A stretch of DNA of 38,948 nucleotides from GCA-001735895 sp964488685. Lineage in GTDB: Bacteria > Pseudomonadota > Gammaproteobacteria > GCA-001735895. Position 1 is the stretch's first letter; every line of letters begins with the position of its first letter. The notes beneath the pieces were generated by a model. It saw nothing but the letters and a program-made list of their open reading frames with translations. It was not told the origin of the DNA and did no database searches. Positions 34,038 through 38,948 of this stretch are shown one piece after another. The stretch covers positions 1 to 38,948 of the forward strand of contig CAZAVY010000018.1 in assembly GCA_964488685.1 (NCBI GenBank), given 5' to 3'. The position numbers and the translations under genes were made by a program.

Positions 34038-35414
34038 ATGCATATCATCATACTAGGCGCCGGGCAGGTTGGCTCGTCCGTAGCGGCCGAACTTGCCAAG
34101 GAAAAAAGCAATGAAATCACCGTGATCGACACCAACCAGCAAATTCTCTCGGACTTGCAGGATCGACTCGATCTGCGCACTATTTGTGGTAACGGCGCTT
34201 ATCCAGGTTTGCTTGAGGATGCCGGTGCCGATGATGCCGACATGCTGATCGCGTTGACCAATAGTGACGAAATCAACATGATTGCCTGTCAGGTAGCGTC
34301 GTCGCTTTTTCACACCCCCACCAAGATCGCGCGCATCCGATCACCCGAGTATCTGCGCCGCCCCGGGTTATTTGCCGAAGACTCGATTCCGGTCGATTTC
34401 ATGATCAGCCCGGAATCGCTGGTTACCGAGTACATCTACCACTTGATCGAGCATCCAAGCGCGTTACAGGTGCTTGATTTTGCCGGGGGCAGAGTACAGC
34501 TGGTCGCGGTCAAAGCTTACCACGATGGTTTAATGGTAGGGCGCGCTTTGAAAACCATGAACGATGTTGTTCCCGATGTCGATATGCGGGTGGCCGCGAT
34601 ATTTCGCGGTGGCGAGTCGATTCAACCCTCCGCCGAATGTGTTATTGAAGTTGACGACGAAGTATTTTTTCTGGCCGCGCGCGAACATATTCCCACGGTT
34701 ATCTCCGAAATGCGCAAGCTTGAAAAGCCCAACAAGCGCATCATGCTTGCAGGCGGTGGTAACATCGGGGGTCAGCTCGCGGCGATGATGGAAAAAGACT
34801 ACCAGGTCAAGGTTATTGAAGCCTTTCCGGCGCGTGCGCATGAACTGTCGGCGGTGCTGGATTCAACCATCGTCTTGTTGGGAGATGCCGCCGACCCTGA
34901 TCTGCTGCTCGAAGAGAATATCGAAAGCATGGATGTATTCTGCGCGCTCACCAACGATGACGAGGCCAATATACTGTCCTCGATGCTGGCCAAGCGCATG
35001 GGTGCAAAAAAGGTTATGTCGTTGATTAATCGGGCCGCGTATGTCGACCTGGTCGAGAGTGGCTTGATCGATATCGCGATTTCCCCACACCAGGTGACCA
35101 TTGGTACCTTGCTGGCGCATATCCGGCGAGGAGACGTAGTCGCGGTGCATGCCTTACGCGGCGGCTCGGCCGAGGCCATCGAAGCCATTGCCCACGGTGA
35201 TAAGGCATCGTCGCGGGTTGTCGGTCGGCGAATCGAAGATATCAAGCTGCCCGAAGGCGCCCGTATCAGCGCCATAGTGCGCGCTGACGAGGTTATCATC
35301 GCCCACCACGATGCGGTCATCGAATCGGAGGATCACGTGATCCTTTTCCTGACCGATAAAACGAAGATAGCTGCCGTCGAAAAGCTATTTCAGGTCGGCA
35401 TCACTTATTTTTAA
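34038..35414 (+). CDS. trkA: Trk potassium uptake regulatory subunit TrkA
   Basis: A 458-aa cytoplasmic protein made of two RCK units. Each has an NAD-binding Rossmann motif (IIILGAGQVGSSVAAELA at residue 3 and IMLAGGGNIGGQLAAMM near residue 235) and a TrkA-C domain. It gates the TrkH channel in response to nucleotides. Length and motifs are complete. It lies in the ntrYX-trkAH order known from other gammaproteobacteria, 19 nt before trkH. Confidence 0.96.
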   Translation: MHIIILGAGQVGSSVAAELAKEKSNEITVIDTNQQILSDLQDRLDLRTICGNGAYPGLLEDAGADDADMLIALTNSDEINMIACQVASSLFHTPTKIARIRSPEYLRRPGLFAEDSIPVDFMISPESLVTEYIYHLIEHPSALQVLDFAGGRVQLVAVKAYHDGLMVGRALKTMNDVVPDVDMRVAAIFRGGESIQPSAECVIEVDDEVFFLAAREHIPTVISEMRKLEKPNKRIMLAGGGNIGGQLAAMMEKDYQVKVIEAFPARAHELSAVLDSTIVLLGDAADPDLLLEENIESMDVFCALTNDDEANILSSMLAKRMGAKKVMSLINRAAYVDLVESGLIDIAISPHQVTIGTLLAHIRRGDVVAVHALRGGSAEAIEAIAHGDKASSRVVGRRIEDIKLPEGARISAIVRADEVIIAHHDAVIESEDHVILFLTDKTKIAAVEKLFQVGITYF

Positions 35415-35433
35415 ACCAGCTTCGGTCATCTAA

Positions 35434-36885
35434 ATGCAGTTTCGGGTAATACAGCGCATTCTCGGCCTACTGATAATGGTGTTCAGTAGCACCTTGTTGC
35501 CGCCTATTGTGATCGGCATGATTTACGGTGACGGCGCGGTTCTGCCGTTCGTGGAAGCGTTTGTGATTACCTTTATCTCCGGATTGTTACTTTACCTGCC
35601 GGTGCGCCATCAGAAAAAGGAATTGCGTCTGCGCGATGGATTCCTGGTAGTGGTGTTGTTCTGGACGGTACTGGGTGCTGTCGGTGGTCTGCCGATATAC
35701 CTGTCCGGGGTTTACGATATTTCCGTAACCGACGCGATATTCGAATCGATATCAGGGATCACCACGACGGGAGCGACAGTCATAGTCGGTATCGATAATT
35801 TACCGCATTCCCTGTTACTGTACCGCCAGGAACTGCAGTGGCTGGGTGGTATGGGTATTATCGTGCTGGCGGTGGCGGTACTGCCGATGCTGGGGGTTGG
35901 CGGGATGCAGTTGTTTCGCGCGGAATCGCCGGGTCCGGTGAAAGATACCAAGCTCACCCCACGAATCACCGAGACTGCAAAAGCCCTGTGGTATATCTAT
36001 CTCGGACTCACCGTGTCTTGCTGCCTGGCTTACTGGTTGGCTGGGATGTCGTTTTTCGACGCTGTGTCGCATGCGTTCTCGACCGTGGCAATCGGTGGAT
36101 TTTCCACGCACGATGCCAGCATAGGGTATTTTGACAGTACCGCTATTCAATTTGTCGCCATCGTTTTCATGTTGTTATCAGGGGTAAATTTTGCCATTCA
36201 TTTTAACGCGTTTCGCCATCGTTCATTGAAGCCATACCGACGCGATGCTGAATTTCGTACCTACATCATCGTGCTTTTTGTGGTCAGTGTGATAACCATC
36301 GGTTACCTGCAGCTAAGCCATACTTTCGATTCAACCACCGAATCTATAATCGAGGGCCTGTTTCAGGTGGTTTCGATTGGAACCACTACCGGTTTTACCA
36401 CGGCCGAGTATTACAGTTGGCCCGGTTTTCTGCCGGTTTTATTGCTCTACGTAAGTTTCATTGGCGGATGTTCGGGGTCTACCGGAGGCGGTATCAAGGT
36501 GATTCGTTTCCTTTTACTGGTCAAGCAGGGCGCCCGGGAGTTGCGGCGCCTGGTGCACCCGAACGCGCAATTCGCGGTCAAGATCGGCAAAAAACCGATG
36601 CCGGAAAAGGTAGTGGAAGCGGTATGGGGGTTTTTTGCGGCCTATTTCGCGATTTTGGCGATTATGGTTTTATTGCTCATGGCAACCGGGCTCGACCAGG
36701 AAACCGCGTTTTCAGCCGTTGCCGCCTGTCTCAATAACCTGGGTCCGGGGCTCGGCGATGTGGGTCGGAATTTTGCATCGATTAACGATCCCGCGAAATG
36801 GATTTTATGTGTTGCGATGTTGCTTGGGCGCCTCGAAATATTCACCTTGCTGGTTTTGTTTACACCGCTATTCTGGAAGAAATAG
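35434..36885 (+). CDS. trkH: Trk potassium transporter membrane subunit TrkH
   Basis: A 483-aa membrane channel with four M1-P-M2 repeats. Selectivity-loop motifs are visible: GITTTGATVIVG in repeat 1, TVAIGGFSTHDAS in repeat 2, SIGTTTGFTTAEY in repeat 3 and NNLGPGLGDVG in repeat 4. It takes up K+ driven by membrane potential together with TrkA. The gene ends the core operon; a MITE-like element begins 14 nt after its stop. Confidence 0.96.
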   Translation: MQFRVIQRILGLLIMVFSSTLLPPIVIGMIYGDGAVLPFVEAFVITFISGLLLYLPVRHQKKELRLRDGFLVVVLFWTVLGAVGGLPIYLSGVYDISVTDAIFESISGITTTGATVIVGIDNLPHSLLLYRQELQWLGGMGIIVLAVAVLPMLGVGGMQLFRAESPGPVKDTKLTPRITETAKALWYIYLGLTVSCCLAYWLAGMSFFDAVSHAFSTVAIGGFSTHDASIGYFDSTAIQFVAIVFMLLSGVNFAIHFNAFRHRSLKPYRRDAEFRTYIIVLFVVSVITIGYLQLSHTFDSTTESIIEGLFQVVSIGTTTGFTTAEYYSWPGFLPVLLLYVSFIGGCSGSTGGGIKVIRFLLLVKQGARELRRLVHPNAQFAVKIGKKPMPEKVVEAVWGFFAAYFAILAIMVLLLMATGLDQETAFSAVAACLNNLGPGLGDVGRNFASINDPAKWILCVAMLLGRLEIFTLLVLFTPLFWKK

Positions 36886-36899
36886 TGCGCCCAAACCTT

Positions 36900-37139
36900 C
36901 GGGTCTGACAGGAATGGCACTTATTTAATCCAAAACTCTAGCCAGGGTATAGCAAAACACGGATGCATCCAGAGTCCGACTACGGTCGGATAATTGGGGG
37001 AAGTTTTCGCGAATGCCTCGGCGGCTGCGCCGCCTGCGGTTTACTTCGCAAAAACTTCCCCCGATCACCCGACCTCTCGCGCCCAGGGCGAATATCACGG
37101 GGTTAATTGCTTAAGTAAGTGCCATTCGGGTCTGACAGG
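36900..37139. mobile_element. MITE-like element with 13-bp flanking direct repeats
   Basis: The 214-bp core (36913-37126) has terminal inverted repeats: AATGGCACTTATTTAA at the left, and TTAAGTAAGTGCCATT at the right, matching at 15 of 16 positions. It is flanked immediately on both sides by the perfect 13-bp direct repeat CGGGTCTGACAGG (36900-36912 and 37127-37139), the form expected of a target-site duplication. Inside there is a long imperfect hairpin (36996-37062, outer arms GGGGGAAGTTTTCGCGA and its near complement) with a GGCGGCTGCGCCGCC-type inner palindrome. No transposase is encoded. The 13-bp duplication is in the range reported for IS4-type elements, but the parent is unknown. Confidence 0.75.
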
Positions 37140-37177
37140 ATTGTTTCCAAACCTGCCTGGGACACATTTTGACGGGC

Positions 37178-37209
37178 AAAAAAAAGCCTGGCTACTTCCT
37201 AACCAGGCT
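37178..37209 (-). terminator. Strong intrinsic terminator on the minus strand
   Basis: On the minus strand AGCCTGG pairs with CCAGGCT around a TTAGGAAGTAG loop and is followed by eight T. No protein gene precedes it on this strand; it ends the predicted small RNA. Its loop contains AGGA. Confidence 0.85.
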
Positions 37210-37315
37210 CAGAGTTATCTCGAGGAGAGAAAAACTGACTTGAATAATTGGTAATTCAGGTACGTGCGTCCATGCACGACCAGCATCTTCCATGCCTGTC
37301 GACCACTCCCTGTGT
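37178..37315 (-). ncRNA. Candidate CsrA/RsmA-binding small RNA (CsrB/RsmY/RsmZ type)
   Basis: A predicted transcript of about 138 nt, from a TATACT -10 box to an intrinsic terminator. All four GGA triplets in it lie in hairpin loops by hand folding. These are CGACAC-AGGGA-GTGGTCG (6-bp stem with one bulged G), GGCAT-GGAAG-ATGCT, CGTGC-ATGGAC-GCACG, and the terminator loop TTAGGAAGTAG. The first loop context, ACAGGGA, matches the CsrA consensus ACARGGA exactly. RNAs of this design sequester CsrA/RsmA and so release mRNAs from translational control. Overlapping minus-strand ORFs lack family resemblance. The identification rests on architecture, not on sequence homology, since these RNAs are poorly conserved. 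Confidence 0.6.
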
Positions 37316-37329
37316 CGTGCTAGTATAAT
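37299..37329 (+). promoter_or_regulatory. Possible promoter of pip-dtd
   Basis: TATAAT at 37324-37329 with a weak TCGACC -35 at 37299-37304, spacing 19 bp. It points to pip with a leader of about 110 nt and overlaps the small RNA promoter on the opposite strand, so the two may compete. Confidence 0.4.
37322..37327 (-). promoter_or_regulatory. -10 box of the candidate small RNA
   Basis: TATACT on the minus strand, placed about 7 nt before the predicted RNA start. No consensus -35 is present at 17 bp, which fits dependence on an activator. It overlaps the oppositely directed pip -10 box. Confidence 0.45.
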
Positions 37330-37396
37330 GTCATCTCGACCGCCTGAATGATATCGCAAGCAGGCAGCGCGGTTGTAAGTCAAAGCCGTTAATTTA

Positions 37397-37414
37397 CGTA
37401 GGAATTGTCCTACG
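37397..37414. promoter_or_regulatory. Perfect dyad resembling a GacA/UvrY box
   Basis: CGTAGGAATTGTCCTACG is two perfect 6-bp half sites separated by 6 bp. GacA boxes read TGTAAG-N6-CTTACA; each half here matches at four of six positions with identical spacing. It is centred about 90 bp upstream of the small RNA start. As it also lies in the pip leader, 30 nt before the ATG, it could instead form an mRNA hairpin. Confidence 0.4.
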
Positions 37415-37444
37415 GGCACAAAAAATCGGAGATTCGCGACGCGT

Positions 37445-38389
37445 ATGTTATTCCCCGCCATAAAACCAGGTAGAACCTGGCGCTTTCCGGTTTCAGACCT
37501 TCACACGCTTTATATAGAAGAGTGTGGTAATCCTGACGGTGTGCCGGTAGTGTTTTTGCACGGGGGCCCCGGGGGTTCGAGTGAACCTGGACATCGACGT
37601 TTTTTCGATCCTGAATCCTATCGCATCATACTCTTTGATCAGCGTGGTAGCGGTAAATCCAGGCCCCACGCGAATCTCGAGGAAAATACTACCTGGGATC
37701 TGGTAGCTGATCTGGGGAAAATCCGCGAGTTCCTGGAGATCGAGCAATGGGTCGTATTTGGCGGGTCCTGGGGTTCGACTCTGGCCCTGGTCTATGCCCA
37801 GGCTTACCCGCAACAGGTGCTGGGTTTAATACTACGGGGTATATTTCTGGCGCGCGATGAAGACGTAAACTGGTTCTTTAACGGCCAGGCAGCAAGGATT
37901 TTACCCGAGGCCTGGCAGCATTTCATCGAACCCATACCGGTCGAAGAGCGCGGGGATATTATTAATGCCTACTACAAGCGCCTGACCAGCGACAATGAGA
38001 TAGTCCGCATGGGTGCCGCCAAGGCGTGGTCGATCTGGGAAGGCTCATCGGTGACCCTGTTACCCGATAAAAACGTTGTCGACCATTTCAGCGACCCGCA
38101 TATAGCGTTGAGCATCGCCCGCATCGAATGCCACTATTTTTGTAATAAATGTTTTCTCAGGCCCAATCAATTGATCGAAGATATGGCGAAGATTGGCCAC
38201 ATCCCGGGATTTATAGTGCATGGGCGGTACGATATGGTCTGCCCGATCGATCAGGCAGTATTGCTCGATCAGCACTGGGAAAACGCACAACTCAAGGTTA
38301 TCAGCGATGCCGGTCACGCGGTTACCGAGAAAGGCATATCCAAAGCCCTGGTGGAGAGTTGCAATTCGATGCTGGAAATTCTGGCTTGA
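37445..38389 (+). CDS. pip: Proline iminopeptidase
   Basis: A 314-aa alpha/beta hydrolase of peptidase family S33 that removes N-terminal proline. The oxyanion segment VVFLHGGPGGSSEPGH, the substrate-binding FDQRGSGKSRPH and the nucleophile elbow GGSWGSTLALVYAQAYP (Ser about residue 106) are typical. The C-terminal HGRYDMVCP and SDAGHAV contain the catalytic Asp and His. ATG 37445 has CGGAG about 13 nt upstream. The stop overlaps the TTG start of dtd. Confidence 0.95.
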   Translation: MLFPAIKPGRTWRFPVSDLHTLYIEECGNPDGVPVVFLHGGPGGSSEPGHRRFFDPESYRIILFDQRGSGKSRPHANLEENTTWDLVADLGKIREFLEIEQWVVFGGSWGSTLALVYAQAYPQQVLGLILRGIFLARDEDVNWFFNGQAARILPEAWQHFIEPIPVEERGDIINAYYKRLTSDNEIVRMGAAKAWSIWEGSSVTLLPDKNVVDHFSDPHIALSIARIECHYFCNKCFLRPNQLIEDMAKIGHIPGFIVHGRYDMVCPIDQAVLLDQHWENAQLKVISDAGHAVTEKGISKALVESCNSMLEILA

Positions 38390-38820
38390 TCACGCTGTTG
38401 CAGCGCGTCAGCGAAGCGCGGGTAGAAGTAGGCAGGGAAACCGTTGCCCGCATCGATCAGGGTATTCTGGTGCTGATCGGGGTTCAGGCCGAGGACGACG
38501 ATGCAACCGCAGGTCGCTTCGTAGATCGCCTGCTGAACTACCGGGTTTTCGCAGACACCGAGGGCAAGATGAATCTGTCATTGCTGGATATCGATGGCGG
38601 ATTCCTGTTGGTGCCCCAGTTTACCCTCGCCGCCAATACCCAAAAGGGGCGTCGGCCAAGTTTCACGGCTGCCGCAATCCCGCAGCACGGCCAACGAATT
38701 TTTGAGGGAATGGTGGATTATGCAATTGCGAGCCATGTTCGGGTCGAGTGTGGGCAGTTTGGCGCCGATATGCGGGTTCATCTGATCAATGAGGGCCCGG
38801 TTACCTTCATCCTCGATTAA
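38386..38820 (+). CDS. dtd: D-aminoacyl-tRNA deacylase
   Basis: A 144-aa enzyme that hydrolyses D-amino acids wrongly attached to tRNA. The start is TTG 38386, inside the end of pip (TTGA overlap), giving MITLLQRVSEARVEVG, which matches the family N-terminus and length. The motif normally SQxxT reads PQFTLAA here, and the Gly-cisPro motif near the C-terminus is intact (NEGPVTFIL). A GGAA purine stretch before the TTG can serve as ribosome site. Translational coupling with pip is likely. Confidence 0.93.
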   Translation: MITLLQRVSEARVEVGRETVARIDQGILVLIGVQAEDDDATAGRFVDRLLNYRVFADTEGKMNLSLLDIDGGFLLVPQFTLAANTQKGRRPSFTAAAIPQHGQRIFEGMVDYAIASHVRVECGQFGADMRVHLINEGPVTFILD

Positions 38821-38880
38821 ATTCAGGTTTGCGACTACCGATTAATGGTCGATATTGACCCTGATGTCGATTATTATCGT

Positions 38881-38925
38881 CTAGGAGCCTGTTGGACTTA
38901 GGGTGTCGTAGCGAGGGAAAGGCAT
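38881..38925 (-). repeat. 45-bp dispersed repeat, copy 3
   Basis: Reverse-complement copy of the unit at 138-182, with two substitutions, both near the CTAG end. It lies 60 bp after the dtd stop. Copies 2 and 3 share AAA just outside the ATGCC end, while copy 1 does not, so the unit boundary is probably at or near ATGCC. Confidence 0.85.
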
Positions 38926-38948
38926 TTTGAGTCAGATTTTTCTATCGA

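Noticed and set aside
36994..37254. 86-codon plus-strand ORF after trkH
   Set aside because: It lies across the MITE-like hairpin and the reverse complement of a terminator, so it is unlikely to be coding.
37192..37461. 89-codon minus-strand ORF between trkH and pip
   Set aside because: It overlaps the pip start and the predicted small RNA, has no family resemblance and no ribosome site; the RNA reading explains the region better.
38820..38880. GGTC/GACC dyad after dtd as a terminator
   Set aside because: The stem is only 4 bp and is not followed by a T-run.
1..38948. CRISPR arrays, tRNA and rRNA genes
   Set aside because: No regularly spaced repeats and no tRNA or rRNA signature sequences were seen on either strand.

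Overview
The window is a chromosomal segment of a gammaproteobacterium. The evidence is gene order as much as single genes. A plus-strand block def-fmt-rsmB-DUF4390-ntrY-ntrX-trkA-trkH faces away from a minus-strand block LysM lipoprotein-dprA-smg-topA-tsaC-hemF. This arrangement is familiar from several gammaproteobacterial lineages; in Pseudomonas a related set lies near oriC. Base composition looks close to 50% GC. The species cannot be named from the sequence. hemF (oxygen-dependent) suggests aerobic growth.

Layout. 1-4217: start of a 2-hydroxyacid dehydrogenase (cut by the window edge), then a DUF2339-DUF3999 envelope protein pair, all on the minus strand. 4218-6519: two small predicted membrane proteins and a DAO-type FAD oxidoreductase. 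6520-8973: a zone of gene decay, with remnants of a Rieske oxygenase, a 2-hydroxyacid dehydrogenase, a histidine kinase and its regulator, each shortened by internal deletions or frameshifts. 9003-15884: accessory genes, namely a LysE exporter, a NUDIX hydrolase, an SDR/ureidoglycolate-lyase-like pair, a hotdog thioesterase, a YadGH-type ABC transporter, a DUF1127 protein with its own terminator, and an EamA transporter. 15976-17520: a frameshifted mercaptopyruvate sulfurtransferase and a broken HAD phosphatase, separated by nested palindromes. 17517-25427: a long minus-strand run of PhnZ-like HD protein, DUF523, alkaline-ceramidase-like (CREST) membrane hydrolase, YkgJ, hemF, tsaC, topA, smg and dprA. 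25890-27077: the LysM lipoprotein. 27216-36885: the plus-strand core operon for protein maturation, rRNA methylation, NtrYX signalling and Trk potassium uptake. 37445-38820: proline iminopeptidase and D-aminoacyl-tRNA deacylase, overlapping by 3 nt.

The most interesting items are non-coding. Between trkH and pip, on the minus strand, lies a candidate small RNA of about 138 nt. All four of its GGA motifs fall in predicted hairpin loops, one of them in the loop of a strong intrinsic terminator. This is the design of CsrA/RsmA-sequestering RNAs (CsrB/RsmY/RsmZ). A perfect dyad with GacA-box geometry lies about 90 bp upstream of it. Next to it is a 214-bp MITE-like element with 16-bp terminal inverted repeats and perfect 13-bp flanking direct repeats. 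A 45-bp dispersed repeat occurs three times, near both ends of the window and in the middle, always just past a gene's 3' end. The intact core genes beside many decayed accessory genes suggest a lineage undergoing gene loss, unless the indels are assembly errors.
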